64,000 nt of DNA from Timema cristinae (GCA_039000515.1 JBCFYV010000100.1:53877433-53941432); one strand, 5' to 3'; counted from the stretch's first letter, positions 11,640 to 24,888 are shown. Translations and numbers: made by a program. Notes: generated by a model from the sequence alone, not told the origin.

Positions 11640-12863
11640 GGTCATTTCTAAAAGGCTCTTACAATGAAAATTGGACAATATCATCGATATATAGTGGTCC
11701 TAATGTTGAAAAGGTTGTTTTAGTAGCTTAATACAACCAAGCACCATTAAAAATGGTGTTGCGTTTTCTTGAAAAACAATACCTTCTTGATCTCATATCG
11801 TTAAATTATTTTGTGAAAGTGGTAGATGGCCAAGCACTTACAATATTAAATAGAACTTTGTTATATCCTAGTTTAGAAAATGATCTCGTTTATTATGGTA
11901 CCAACTGAGACTGCAATCGAAGCAAATAATAACTCCCTCTTATTCTGCAAACCCATGACACAAACAAAATATTTGCCTCGCCTATTTAAAAACCAGTCTT
12001 TCGAAAATTACTCAGACACAGTGCCACCACAATTTTCATGTCCACAACAACTTTGGGCGATTTTCCTTGGAGAGAACTTCCATTACGAAACCCTTCAACT
12101 TTTCCAAAGCAAAATTTTTCAATCTGCCTTGAATTTTATTTTTTACAATTTTCTTCGATGAATGAAAACTTTTTGTTTCTTACATTGATCATATATTTAT
12201 AAGAAACAGCTAACCACCAGAAAACATCAAGTATGTATCAATTTTATTTGTCCAATATTAAATGTTTTAGGTATCAATTGTGACAAACCCTAAACAACCA
12301 TTTCATTTTAAAATGGCATAGTTATCTGGGCAATCAATACCAGTGGCGCAGTAACGGGGGGTACAGGTGTATATTTTACCCCCCCCCCCCCCTCATCTCA
12401 CCTCAAAATAGTAAAACTTTTTAGATAATGTAAACATCATATTGAGGCAAGATAAAATGTTCACACTAAGTTAACATAATTAAACTAAATTGTGCTTGAA
12501 GCACACACTGAAGAGATTTTGAAAGCTCTGATAGTGATACCAGCTTCATTGGCTACTGCAGAAACAAGTTTTTCAATTCTTTGATGCATTAAAAACTATC
12601 TTCGCTCCACGATGAGGAAATGTAGACTAAATTCCCTAAGAGGCTCAACAAAATTGAAATTACAAAACTGGTTAATGGTTTTATAGCTAGTAACAAATTT
12701 AGGGCAAAGCTGTATGGAAACCTACTTTAATTTTTGAGTGTTTCATAAATTTTAGTTGAGCCGCATCACATATAATTTTTCTTAATTTGTATTGTGTGTA
12801 TTAATTCCAAAGTTTGAAATGACTAAAATAAATGAGAAAAATTCATAATGGGACCATTAAATA
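11640..12863. other. Intergenic DNA with a possible hAT-like end
   Basis: cagtggcgcagtaacggggg at about 12342 resembles a hAT-type terminus and is followed by a C run. I did not find the partner end. The open reading at 11880-12161 is unrecognised. Confidence 0.4.
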
Positions 12864-13935
12864 CAGGTATCCCTCGTTATACGTGATCTCACTTAACACA
12901 TTTTCGCTATAAGGCGATTAAAAAAAATAAAAAAATAATGCATGGTCAGCTGTAATTTCGCAGTCACCTTGTGCACACACATTCCAGTGAGGGCAATGAT
13001 CCTTACTGTACAGTTTTGTGTTAGGGGGGTGGTATTGACAACATTGGAGATGCACGGGCAGAAGTTAAACAGGCTTGTATGAAGGGAATTTGGAAAAAAA
13101 TATTTGGCCTGAAGTTTCTAATTCTCATGATTTTGATCCTGAACACAAGTTTTCCGATTCAAAACATGGCATCATCGACATAGCAAGATATTGGAATTGA
13201 GGACCAGGCCAATGTGGATGGATTGCTCCAATCCCACTCAACAGAACTCACCAATGAATATCTTCTGGAAATGGAGAATGGCATATATGATGAAGATGAA
13301 GAGCCCTATATTGTTGAACCTATCAAACAACTTTCAACAAAACAAATCGCTGAATATTTTAAGCAATTGACAGTGCAATTAGAAGCATTGAAGAGAATGA
13401 TCCTAACATGGATATAAGGGCCAAAGTTGCCAGATAGATTCAAAGTTCTTTTTTGGATTGCTACAAAGAACTCTGTAGAGAGAGGAAACATGCTGCCGTC
13501 AGTTGAGTCCTGATCATTTCATCAAAGAAGTTGAAAATCATCAAGTCTAAAGACCCAGGGCCTTCACAACAACAAAAGCATACCATTCTAGGGCCTTCAA
13601 GAGAGCTGGAGCCTACCGTCCAAAGATCTTCAAAAGAGCTAAAGCCTACCATCCAAGGGCCTTCAAGGGAGCAAGAGCCTACCGTCCTAGGGCTTTCATG
13701 CTAGCAAGAGCCTACCGTCCTAGAGCCTTCAAGAGAGCAAGAGCTTTCTGTCTTAAGGGCCATCAAGAGAGCATGGATCAATTAGCAAATGATGTTTGCA
13801 GAAGAGGGTGCAAAGATGTTAAAAAATTGACCCAAGAGAGAAAAGTGGAGAGCTGCGGCAAAGAAACCGCAAGGTTGACGATTTAATGATGAGTTTACTA
13901 GCCACTCAGCTGTGATGAAAAATTAGCTATTACAT
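12864..13935 (+). pseudogene. Decayed pogo/Tigger-type transposase
   Basis: Starts TA-caggtatccctcgttat, a Tigger-like terminus. Frames at 13060-13500 read VKQACMKGIWKKIFG, then LLQSHSTELTNEYLLEMENG and STKQIAEYFKQLTVQLEAL, the C-terminal domain of pogo/Tigger transposases, broken by stops and frameshifts. The DNA-binding and DDE parts are missing, so this is an internally deleted relic. It continues into a 33-bp tandem array. I did not find the matching right end. Confidence 0.75.
13555..13772 (+). repeat. 33-bp tandem array in the transposase relic
   Basis: About 6.6 diverged units with period exactly 33 bases (starts 13555, 13588, 13621, 13654, 13687, 13720, 13753). Read in the transposase frame, each unit gives an 11-residue repeat of the form x-G-P-S-R-E-x-E-P-T-V. 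One unit has an in-frame stop. The period is a multiple of three, so it could have expanded while still coding. Confidence 0.85.
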
Positions 13936-14679
13936 TGAGGCAAGTTTTGCAACTATTTCCACCAACTTTTTTTTTTCTATCTTCCATCACTGTAAACAAA
14001 ACTTTTGAATAACACATGTTAAATAAAACCTTTTACAATACTATAAAAAAACCAACACACATGCAGCTGCGTCTAGGTTTCTTCGAAAGGGGCAGGGCCG
14101 TTGACGATAGACGTAAGCTGTTGCAGTTTGTAGCGAATCACTAAATAGCTAAACATGTGCCGCAGTCCTTTGAGGTGGCTGTTTCTATGGAAGTACACCT
14201 TTAATTCTTCTGTTGAAGTTATGTTCAAAATTTATAGCAAATGTATGACAGTAAACCATGATCTTTCTCTTTCGGGTGTCTGTCCTTTTCATAAGAGAAA
14301 ACAACTGTTCACAGATGTAAGTGCTATCAAACATTGCACATATTTTATGAACAAATTTAATAATTTTATGGGAATATAACTCTGGTGAGTAGGGATTAAA
14401 AAGATTGATGAACTAATCTTACTAGCTAGAATTCACCAAATAATGAACAATTTTCAAATGTCCATATCCCTACCATGTTGATAGAAGAATAGAGTCCCAT
14501 TTTGTGTTGGTTTATCAAAAGGTCCGTGGGTCGCACAAAATCAGTGACGAGACCATATGCAGTGTTGACATGCTGGGGATGGAGGGGGTTTCTGACCAAG
14601 TATTTAATTTCAATTTTTAATTATTCAATGACATTTACTTTTTGATATATAATATATTCTAGGGGTCAGCCATTTTTTT
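13936..14679. other. Intergenic DNA, probable transposon debris
   Basis: No intact element. Phrases such as ccgtgggtcgcacaaaatca near 14520 suggest hAT-type remnants. Confidence 0.35.
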
Positions 14680-14830
14680 TTATAACTGCGTCTTGTTTAG
14701 GTTACACAGATATATATAATTACACTACTGGGGTAGGGATGAGGAAGGATGCATTTCAGAGCTAATCTACCCGCATTAGCTCAGGAAACCTTTTAGGCAA
14801 AAACCACCCTCAGTAGACCCAACTGAGATT
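14680..14830 (-). mobile_element. SINE group C, degraded
   Basis: Tail-like tgcgtcttgtttaggttaca, then body to acccaactgagattcaacc. Head lost. Confidence 0.45.
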
Positions 14831-15219
14831 CAACCAATTAAAAGTTCACCCTCACTCAGATAATTTGTGTTATTACTGCTCTCCCATCCCTGCCCACATA
14901 CTAAGGTAGCATCACCAAAATTTTAATCCTAGATTTTTACCGGCAATGATGATCAAGAGTTTAAAGTCCAAAAGCATAAAATACGTTCTAGTATTGCTTA
15001 CGGACATTGTATACAAACCAAACGATAACTTTAGAACAATATTAGCTTGATGAGAATGATGAGCTAAAGAAAATATTTTCTGTAATATTGCCAACCAGTG
15101 GCAAACTGTTACAATATTCATACTCACTGAATCCTAAGTGTTCTCGGTGGAGAGGGGCCGGCGCTTTAGTTGGAACATGAGGAAAATGATGGAATTGTAG
15201 GAAATGAAGCACAAATACA

Positions 15220-15648
15220 ACATAGTGTATACTAAAATTGACCAATGAAATTCCCGACATTTTCCCTGATTTCCACTGATCATTTCCTGAAATTCTCGAC
15301 TAAAAAGTATGTCAAATCCTTCTAACTCCCCCCCCTCCCACCTCATTTTTCTACTAATCGTTTTTTATTAATAATAAGTTTTAAAATTTGAAATAACCTT
15401 TTTTTTAAATTTGTATTAACATTATTTACTAGGAATTATAAAATATATTACACAGCTACAAACAAACAAAAAACTACAGTTTGAATAACATTATTTACTG
15501 ATTTAATGATTATTATATTTCTTATTTTGAGTAAAACAACATTTTCCCAGACTTTTGTTGTAATTTATCAAATTCTCGACTTATTCCCGTTTTTTCCCGA
15601 TCATTTCAAATTCCCGGCTAATTCCCGAATGGTAGACACCCTGTACAA
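15220..15648. repeat. Dispersed repeat F
   Basis: The right end tggtagacaccctgtaca is the inverse of the left end of this family (ggtgtctac...), suggesting terminal inverted repeats. Confidence 0.65.
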
Positions 15649-15671
15649 GTAGTAAAGTTTTAATTTTTATT

Positions 15672-15985
15672 TATACTTCACTCTAGGGATTAGGGATGGT
15701 TTAGAAGATACACCAAAGACTAAAAAGGTTGCTGTGGTTAGGTCATGTGATGAGAATGGTGAAGGATAGAATCCCTTAGAAAGCCTTACAGAACAGAGAG
15801 AAGAGCAGAATAACCAAGGAAAAGATGGATGGACCAATCGCAGGAGGACATGGAGGCTAAAGGAGCGGACCTGTGACGCGTGGCTGAGGGAGAAATTGGG
15901 AGAGATAGTCAGGGACGGAAGAGAATCTGCTAGACGAGCCGCAGAGGCGGAAACGTCAGATGTTGACGACTTTACTCTATGTAAT
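15672..15985 (+). mobile_element. LINE 3' fragment
   Basis: Reads LKRLLWLGHVMRMVKDRIP in frame, the C-terminal tail typical of many arthropod non-LTR retrotransposons, then degrades into stops. Confidence 0.7.
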
Positions 15986-16089
15986 TCTACCATGTTTGTT
16001 TAAGAGTTCGTTTCCCTCCATGGATAATACCTGAGTTAAGTAATACAACTTGAATCAGATGTCTTAACAGAGAGGTTTATTATAGTCTA

Positions 16090-16345
16090 ACCCACATTGG
16101 TTGCCGCATTGTCTAACATGCTTCTCTCGTGTTAAGACTAGACTGCTGATGATTGGGCGGGCACATTGAGGTTCAAAGCTCAGGCAGGTGTACCGGGAGG
16201 TGATTTTACCAAACTGGTTTTACACTCTCCCTCCACAAAAATGCAGGCACATTTCCTCTAAATATAGCCTTCCTAGTTCATAAAACCATTAGCGTTATTA
16301 GTACTTAAGAGTGTAGCCCTAATAGTTAGTAAGATGCAGTGGAAT
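16090..16345 (+). mobile_element. SINE group C
   Basis: Diverged head (ggttgccgcattgtctaaca), body cactctccctccac, tail agtaagatgcagtgg. Confidence 0.65.
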
Positions 16346-17719
16346 CAGGCTGGAAAACATTTACAAGAAAAAAAATACACAAAAATTTAAAAATGTTTGT
16401 AATTCCGTTTATTTGGTTGATAGCACAAGAATAATAAAAAAACAAATTCTGTAGTATTTTAAAATGGCACAACTTATTAAAGGTGCTTTTAACAGAAGAG
16501 CTTCATTTTAATGTATCATTTGATTACAAACTAATTTAGAACAGATAAAAAAAAAAGATAATGGACATCATTATACAATAATAAGATTTATCAAATTACG
16601 TTGAGACATATTTATTGTCCCAGTATTTGATGTATGAAAATATTACAAAGATTAAAAATATTTTTATAAAATATAATTCCAGCTATTTTTCAAATTTAAC
16701 AAACCTGTTTGCTATTTGAAATGTTTTCATATTTAATGGATAGCCTATAGCTAACATGCACATATACACAATACAATATATCTATTCAAATAATATAATT
16801 GAGAAAAAAAATCAACAAACATAACAATTATTTTATACATCTTATTTAACAGGTTTTAATTCAAAGCATAAATACAAACGATGGTTTAAAAACCTGTGAC
16901 AATATTGTATACAAATAATATGTGAATTTATATAAAATGAAATTATACTAGACTATTATTATATTGAAAATAATAATATTGCCACAATTTGACAAAAGGT
17001 CAGGCAATAAAAATATAAAAATCACCATTACATTCAATAACATTATATGTTGGTTTTTTATTAATACTTTATCTACGTTTGAACTACATATAATTTTGCA
17101 GGCAACCTTTTTAACACACATAAAAATACACTAAAACTTCAGAATATCAACATAAAAATAACATCGTAAAAACATAAGTAACACTTCTTAAAACTATCAG
17201 TGACGGCTAATTTGTGATTTGAAAGGTGAGGCTTAAACTGTCGCCAGCGATTATCTATCTATTTTAGAATTTTACATAAAAGATAGATCATATTATGAAA
17301 CTTTGGATAAGCTGGTTAAGTAAATATTTCGTCCTGGAGATTTTGCTTTTCACACACTGGTCTATTTACAAATACTACTTCTTGACGTCCACGGGCTAAA
17401 AAAAAAGTATACAAAATGTATTAATCCTAGTAGTCAGGGCCACCCTTTGGAGGGTTGCAAAGGGCTCCGCGCTTGCTTGAAAGCGGCCCAAAACAAGTTG
17501 TGGTGGGAAATGTATGCTTGAGCTCTCCCTGTACATGGGACCAAGCAGATATTGCCAGAGTGTAAAAATAAAAATAAAATATAACAACATGATTTGAACG
17601 AGTGAAGTGAATTCTTCGTTTTAAATCCACCGATTTGCACTTGTCTGTTTGTGTTGAATATGTCTCACGATAACTTTTGAACACATTAACTCTACTTCAA
17701 GCTTGGGACAGTTGTTAAG
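16346..17719. other. AT-rich intergenic DNA
   Basis: Very AT-rich to 17200, then mixed. No recognised gene. Confidence 0.5.
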
Positions 17720-17880
17720 GGGAGAAATATTGAACGACGGGTTAGGGAGAAATATTGAACAACGGGTTATGGAGAAATATTGAACGACGGGTTAGGGAGA
17801 AATATTGAACAACGGGTTAGGGAGAAATATTAAACGATGGGTTAGGGAGAAATATTGAACGACGGGTTAGGGAGAAATAA
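17720..17880 (+). repeat. 25-bp minisatellite
   Basis: Six full units plus a partial one with period 25, starting gggagaaatattgaac and ending gggtta, with few substitutions. Each junction makes GGGTTAGGG by chance of the unit sequence. This is not a telomere array. Confidence 0.92.
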
Positions 17881-18488
17881 AACCCTTACTTGTATAAATA
17901 CACGACTTCTAGCATTAATTATTAAATGTATTTACCTGATACCTTATACGGCTGAAAATAAATGGTTGGGGATGAGGTAGATAACCAAGGGCCCTTCAAG
18001 CTAAGTTTTTTCAAGGGCCCCACATCTGTTAAGGGCGGCCCTGCTTGAAGTATTTATCAAAGTGAAGCTTGAGTAAATCTTTGGTTTCTCATGCCTATCA
18101 CATTCGCTGCTGTCCATTCTCACAAATCTTATCAAATCAGTATAATAATTTGTTGACACAAAATATTATGAGCAATATTCCTCAAACTTTCATCAATTTC
18201 TTACCCCTATTGGGGCCATGTTCTAACCAATGTTAGCCCTTCCAGTTCTTTATTACAAAAAGGAAAACAAATACCTGCTATTTTGTAAAGTATAAAATGT
18301 AATTTCAAATTCTAACAAAGCTTGAGCTAAATAAAGCCGTGACAGAGGTAAACCAAACTTTTTCATTTTAAGCTCAAGCCTTGGGATTTCGTTTTATAAA
18401 AATTAAATACCCAGACAAACTTTGTTTTGTGGGATGAAGGCAACTTGTGTTTATTAAACTATTGCTAAAAAAAAATTAGCCATTGCTA

Positions 18489-18709
18489 CAGTAGCCTCAT
18501 GACTTCTTTGGTGCCAACTGACAGCTCACAGCTGACTTCTGACAGTCAACATTTAGGTATGTACCTACATTTTGACAGTTGCAAGTGACAGCTGCTAAAC
18601 GCATGTTTTTGCAGATCATATGGTTTGGCGTAGGGATACACAATTTGGTCTGGTAGCTTTTCAAAGCCGTCAGCTGTCAGTCAGCACCAAAGAAGCCATG
18701 GGGCTACTG
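18489..18709. mobile_element. 221-bp MITE with 38-bp terminal inverted repeats
   Basis: Left end 18489-18526 (cagtagcctcatgacttctt...) and right end 18672-18709 are inverse copies matching at 34 of 38 positions. The interior is rich in CAGCTG and TGACAG words. No open reading and no clear target duplication, so the superfamily is not assigned. Confidence 0.75.
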
Positions 18710-19619
18710 GACTTATCATTAGTACAACATGATTTGGGTTTAATTAACTTTTGTAGATGGCTACACTATAAAGAGCAGCAGATATATTAAAATAATTGAT
18801 CAAATAACAATTAAAGATGAAAGATGCTCCCATTGGGCGGGGGATGGCATGGCAGTCCACTGAAAGTGAGGCTCAATTCCTGACTAGACCAATCTCAAGT
18901 TTTGTCAGTCTAATCTTTAAATCTAGATGCAACTAAATTTCACATTTTTCTCATATCATTTATGAGGGCTCATTGTTTTTAAATAGTCGATAATTATTTT
19001 TAAAAAAATTATATATTTAATGTTTCGATTGAAAACTGTCAAAACCCTGCAACAGAGTCAATAAAAGAGAAGCGTGACTGTCCCTGAAAAAAAATTAGAC
19101 CAGTGGGATTTGTAATTAATCTTTACTTGCCTCATATGACGAACCGTCACCGCCAACTACCCTGCTTGTAAACCTGTATGAATATGAGTATTAAGTCTTA
19201 ACCATGACATAACAAACTAAACATGTGACTATCAATATTTCATACATATTGTAACAAACTATTAACTAAGCAAGATTCGTAAATAAAATACATATTAATC
19301 GAATGACTAAACTTATAAACAAACATTGAAACAAAACAAAGAGATTAAAAATTTCAATCATAAGAAATTGAGAGCAGAGTCTAAGGCTTAAGGCAGGCTC
19401 ACCACAATTGGTGAGTGTGAGGAGAATGAGGAGGGGGAGGTGAATGAGGAGTTGGAACTACGGCGGCGAGATAAGGCAACTTTATTCGTTTGCACCTGAG
19501 AAAAATTACAGCCGGAAACTTTTAACAAAAACAATGCAATATAAAATATTGTCATGAATATAAACAGCCACGGGGCAGGATATATATAATATGTCAATGC
19601 CATTTTTATAAAACTTCTT
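18710..19619. other. Region without recognised feature
   Basis: No convincing exon or repeat; the open reading at 19388-19627 is not recognised. Confidence 0.45.
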
Positions 19620-19850
19620 TTTAGCACTGCGTTGTACTACCCATTCGGGTTATACGCTAACTGTTTTAGGGAGGAGGAAGGTTATATTTATAAGAAATGT
19701 ACCCGCATTTATGTGGACGGAGAATGGAAAACCATTTTAAAGAAATCACCCTCAGTATCCCCGACAGATTCGAACCTATAGCTCTCCGTCATCAGAAGGT
19801 TAATCTACTGCGAGGGTAGCGCGTTAGACCACACAGCCATCGAAGAGGAT
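19620..19850 (-). mobile_element. SINE group C
   Basis: Tail tagcactgcgttgtactacc, body with aatggaaaaccatttt, head gtagcgcgttagaccacaca. Confidence 0.75.
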
Positions 19851-21268
19851 TTTATATAACTATATATGCAAGGGAGTATAGGTGGGGGTTTGATGGGTGG
19901 AGGAGAAAAAATTGTGTGTAATCAAAAATGATAAATAAAACAAATTAGCCATGACCAGTTGATGAAAAGAGTTTTCCTCCTTTTCACAACCTCACTAACT
20001 CGGTTCATTCTAAAAAACTTTAAAGATCAATAGTATAAGTACATCACACATATATAGAACCCCTTCACCCCAAAAAAAGTTTCAGGCCCCCACCTTTTTA
20101 ATCCATGATTCCCAATAAGATCCTCTTTCCCCTATATCCCATTAACAGGCCACTTTTTTTTATTGTCACTGTACAAGAATAATAATTACTAACACAGAGA
20201 TAAGTACACACAAATCAAATACAAATGAATACACGTATCTATATCGGATATACAGTGAAACATCAATAGATCAACCTTTATGGGATCAGAAGGTACAGTT
20301 GCAAAACAAAGTTATGTTGTAAGCACAACAAAACTAATTTATAATACATAATTTAAGAGTTGATTCATTATTTAAATTGTGAAACTCGATGAATTATTAA
20401 GATTTTGCAGGTAAAAAAATATGAATTTTTTTCAAGTATTTTAGACGCAAAGCTACAAATAAAAAAACTAGTTATTTTCACGTTAAAAAAATAGATCCTC
20501 TACATCAAAATGATCATCAATGTTTCACTGTAATTACATACACAAGAGCTAGAATAGTTATACAGGTGAAAAGGCAGTTTAGCTTAATACATAGTCTGTC
20601 TGTCTGTCTTGTATAAGATAATAGGCCTATTAGTAATGTTACAAAATGTTGAAGGCACTTATTTCAGAGAACTAAATATATATTATCTTAGTATTGTACT
20701 TAAAAATTTAACTGTGCAGTGTTTGATAAATGCGAGCATTAAAAAAAAGAAGATACTCAGAAGTAATTATACTTGCAAAACTAAAAAAAATGTAAAAAAT
20801 AAAAAAGTTTGCGATGGATCAAATTCTATATTTCTCGAATCCTAATCTTAAATTTTCTTTCCAAGCTAGAATCTAATATTTATTATATATAATATTATCT
20901 ATTATAAACTTAATCTTGAAACAAAAACCAACAAACTTAAAACTTCCGACAATAATTTGTACTAACAATTATTATTAATTCTTTAAATGATAAAATGTGA
21001 ATAGTTGGTGGGGTGCACATCCCAGTAGGAAAACCTCAAGTCCAACCTCCCTCAAGTACCACAGTTACTTAAAAGACCTTTACTGTCAAGGTCAATGACC
21101 TACTATTTCCCCGGTGATGTCATCTTTTCTACCCTCTCCCCGAGGTCACTAAAACCTAAATGGCATCATCAAAATATTGCAATCCTGCCCATTTGATTCA
21201 TTACTTATTTTTTAAAGGTCAAATCAAATATTTTCACACTAAATTGCCATTATAAATTTACAGGCAAC
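19851..21268. other. AT-rich intergenic DNA
   Basis: No feature recognised apart from a short (CTGT)n run near 20597. Confidence 0.5.
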
Positions 21269-21279
21269 TATTTGGCATG

Positions 21280-21566
21280 AGGGGACCTGGCAGTCTATGG
21301 GTAAGGTGTCAGACTTCTGTGCTGCGGTCTGGGGTTCAATCCTCGGTCCCAGTACAGATTTATCTGATTTCCAAACCCTTCCTTCACCTCTGACAAGACT
21401 TGTATTAATCACAACTTGTTAATGTGGGAATGCCAGGCCTCCACCGTGGTTCGGATCCCACGTTAAACTGTAGGTCCTCCATTTCATCTCACAACCACCC
21501 TACCCTTACACATTAGCGTAAGTGCTTATAACTCGAATGGGTAGTAAGACGTGGTGATAATAACAA
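21280..21566 (+). mobile_element. SINE group B, full length, with target duplication
   Basis: Head ggggacctggcagtctatgg with B box ggttcaatcct, body, tail gtagtaagacgtggtg. tatttggcatg at 21269-21279 and 21567-21577 is a perfect 11-base duplication. The best complete reference copy of group B. Confidence 0.92.
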
Positions 21567-21577
21567 TATTTGGCATG

Positions 21578-23737
21578 TATCGGACTGTGCACTGCACCCT
21601 TAAACCCCCATATTGTTATAGCCTATTACATTTTAAAATCTTGTCTCATTTGTTGTGTCGTGTTATAATGTGATTCTTTACGGACACTCAGAAATCTCGT
21701 GCAAATTAACAAGAGGTCGATCATTTTAAAACATGGTTTCCCCTATAGAAGAGGAAATTATTTAATTTTTAATGGCGTCTCACATGAAATATTGTAATTC
21801 TGAGATCTAAGTAAATGTTAATAAACATGGATCTAGCCTTCCTTAATTAAAAAAAAAAAAAAAAAAAGTCATATTTAACAGCCTCACAATAGATTGAAGA
21901 AGATTAGACCCTTAAGTATAGAAGATTAGGCTTAAGGGTTTAAGGGTATGCTTTGATGGATGAGCTTTATATTATAATTTAATTTGGGATTAATATGAAG
22001 TACGTTCTAAAGACCAACAACTCAACTTTGTACAATACTCTACTGTTAATAAGGACATCTACTTTTCGCATATCGTGTTTTAACAAAATCTGTGAAAAAA
22101 CCCATTTGAAAGCATAAAAACTTGTGTCAGTTTCAAAGTAGTAACTGCTACATATTTTTAAGTTTAGGAAATAAAACTAAAATGGTATTGACACGCCAAA
22201 TTCCAAATTTTCGTGTTTTATATAAAATTGAGTTTATTATGCCATAATTTAGGTAAATAACTCTTTCGGCTTTTGATTTTAAACATGTTTTTTAAATTGT
22301 ATTGTTAGATTGCAGTAGAAGAAATATTACCACAATTATGACCATCGATGTTTATATATTATATTATCAACTAATCAACAGAGATATTATTCTCTTATAA
22401 CTTTATTTGGTATACTACTTGATTAAAATGCCAAAAATAGTGAGCATATTTGATAGAAAGAAAAAAGATTTGTGAATGGATTTTTTTATACATCTGATAA
22501 AATTAAAAAAAAATTTTTAAATGAATTTTTTCTATTGATGCTTTATGTAATTTCTTTCATGTCTTATATAACAATTTTTATGATGAAATCTATTCTTATT
22601 TGATAATTTTTAAACAGAAATTTGTTGTTTTGTGTGGCGAAATTTCAAAAAGATTTATTTATCATAAATAATGGAAGGTATTTATTCATATAGTGACATT
22701 GATACAAAACCATCTAAGTCATTGATTTAATTAAAAAAATATTATAAATATTAAATTTGTTCTTATTAAATATGATTCTAAGGTGTTTTTTTTCTTATAT
22801 CAAAGAGTTTTATTTTCTTTTTATAAGCTATTTCTTAAAAATAACACTATTTTCAACACCTTTTTGTATTTATTTATTCTTATAGATATCTGAACAGAAT
22901 AAATATATTTATAAAAAAAAGGCATTTTTGTATGACCTTTTTTTTTTAAAGGGTAGCAAATTTATTTGTGCACCGTATATTCACATCTTGTTCTCCCGGC
23001 CCCCGAGTGATTCAGGTTTATATGAAAAAGGCTTATAATACTGTATCATATCCTTCTTTTAGTGTAAATAAATTCTATAAATATACATTCATACGTTGGT
23101 AACCACACATAACCTGTGTAACTATATTTGAGTCATGGCATTTAAACTAGGAACATTGATACAAAGATTAAAAATTGACAACAATGAGTCAAAATTCAAA
23201 ACTATAACTGATTATAGGAGTATGCAAAACTTATAATAGTTGTTCGCTTTGAAAGTCAAATTCTGGATTCGATAATTACAAAGCTTCGGGGGGAAAAAAT
23301 GTATATATCTAGAGCTAAACCTAAATTTATGTATTTTTTAAATTTCCTGTTATTATTTTCATAACAAATTAGTGTTTGCCTAAAAAAAACTAAATTAATT
23401 AAATTACAGTTTGTGATAACTTAATTCATTATTTATGTTTGAAAAATAACATTTTGTAAATTATATTTTAACACTCAAATTTACATAGTTATGCAAAATA
23501 TAATATTTTTATCAATCATCAAGCTTCTTTTTTTTTTTTTTAAATATTCGACATTCAATTAGGCTCTAGAAATATCTTATTTTATTCAATTCAACCTTGA
23601 TTCAAATTAAAACAGTGGACTTTGCATACCCCTAACTAATTTAAATTTAAATCAAACAATAAAAGTAGATAAAAAAAACTTATAAAAGGGAACTGTATTC
23701 TTCTTTTCATTGTTAAATATCATAATTTTGTTCTCTT
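21578..23737. other. AT-rich intergenic DNA
   Basis: About 2.1 kb of strongly AT-rich sequence with poly-A/T runs. No gene or repeat family recognised. Confidence 0.5.
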
Positions 23738-23792
23738 TTTTATGTTTTCCATCGACTTTTCCTGTACCTTATTCCAAATAAATATATAAAAT
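23738..23792. repeat. Short relic of the IR1 family end
   Basis: Contains atcgacttttcctgtacctt and attccaaata, matching the right end of IR1 with several changes. Only one end is visible. Confidence 0.4.
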
Positions 23793-23857
23793 ACCTTAAA
23801 AAGCAAAACAAAAAAATTCTTCAAGAGATAGATCCAACAAAAATAAATAAAATTAAT

Positions 23858-23885
23858 TGTCATCATCATCATCCATCATCATCAT
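23858..23885 (+). repeat. (CAT)n microsatellite
   Basis: Short run of CAT triplets. Confidence 0.85.
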
Positions 23886-23959
23886 GACACGAATATACTA
23901 TTTACTTCTTAGTAAACTTTACACTAATAGCCAATAAACATTGAAAGGCAAGGCCTACA

Positions 23960-24085
23960 AAGTTAACAATTAAAACACAACAAAACACATAATTATGAAA
24001 TTTCCCTCCTACTGTAGAAGGAAACTGATGTACCCTGAAAATTTCAAAATTATGTGTTCTATTGTGTTTTGACTGTGAACTTGAG
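23960..24085. repeat. Imperfect hairpin repeat J
   Basis: acacaacaaaacacataatt and aattatgtgttctattgtgt are inverted with a 60-base loop. The right arm recurs at 34445-34510 (taattatctgttttattgtg). Confidence 0.6.
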
Positions 24086-24603
24086 ATCTATAATTTTCTT
24101 TCCTTACTCTCTTCTTCTCAATGTATTAAATACACCCATTTGACACGATTTTTTCTCTATTTTATTTTTTATTTTTTGCGTGAACCACGGTGAATTTTCT
24201 TTTGTAATGTAAGTAAAAGATAAAAACCCTGAAGTTTATGGATTTAGTTAAAAATATTAATACTAACAGTTAGAATATTGGTCTCAGTCAAATAGACAGT
24301 TATATAAATCAAACCCTGAGAGTGAATAAAAATGTCATACAGAGATTGTGTAGATAACAAGGACATACTTTTACACTTTACAATATTGGCCGGTAAAATT
24401 AACTTTTTAAAAAATGCATGAATTGTAGATTGACATTTAGTCCCTGGATTAAAAAATCATGGATGACTTTAGGACGGTATTCCTCATTTTGTTACATCAT
24501 TATGACAATGATATTCTTATATTTACTGTAATGCGAAATACCACAATAACGATAAAGGGAATCAAGATTTTGTATCCCCGATAATCTCAGTGAGATGTTT
24601 TAA

Positions 24604-24888
24604 CCCATTCCCTGGCGTGAGATTAGCTCACTGATATACGTAGAACCGACAGCCATTTTTCTACTCGTATAATCTGACCCCGACAAATTTTCGCTACTAA
24701 CTTATTTTTTTCATTTATCGCTTTATTCATACTCATAATATAGCATTGAACTGGTAGCCCCATCTATTCTCTTCAATATGAAGTATTCAGATTGGCTAAA
24801 AAACAACGGTTCATTGATAGATGGCATTACAATAACTTATTGCAATAAAACGTTGATGCGAATTTCAACGCCCGCACCAGGGAATGGG
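24604..24888. mobile_element. piggyBac-like MITE flanked by TTAA
   Basis: TTAA at 24600-24603 and 24889-24892 flanks a 285-bp element with ends cccattccctgg and ccagggaatggg. TTAA duplication with CCC-starting ends is typical of piggyBac-type elements. No transposase. It sits about 250 bases beyond the PLD stop codon. Confidence 0.8.

Noticed and set aside
17720..17880. CRISPR array or telomere repeat
   Set aside because: Units are contiguous without spacers, and the genome is eukaryotic. The period is 25, not a telomere repeat.
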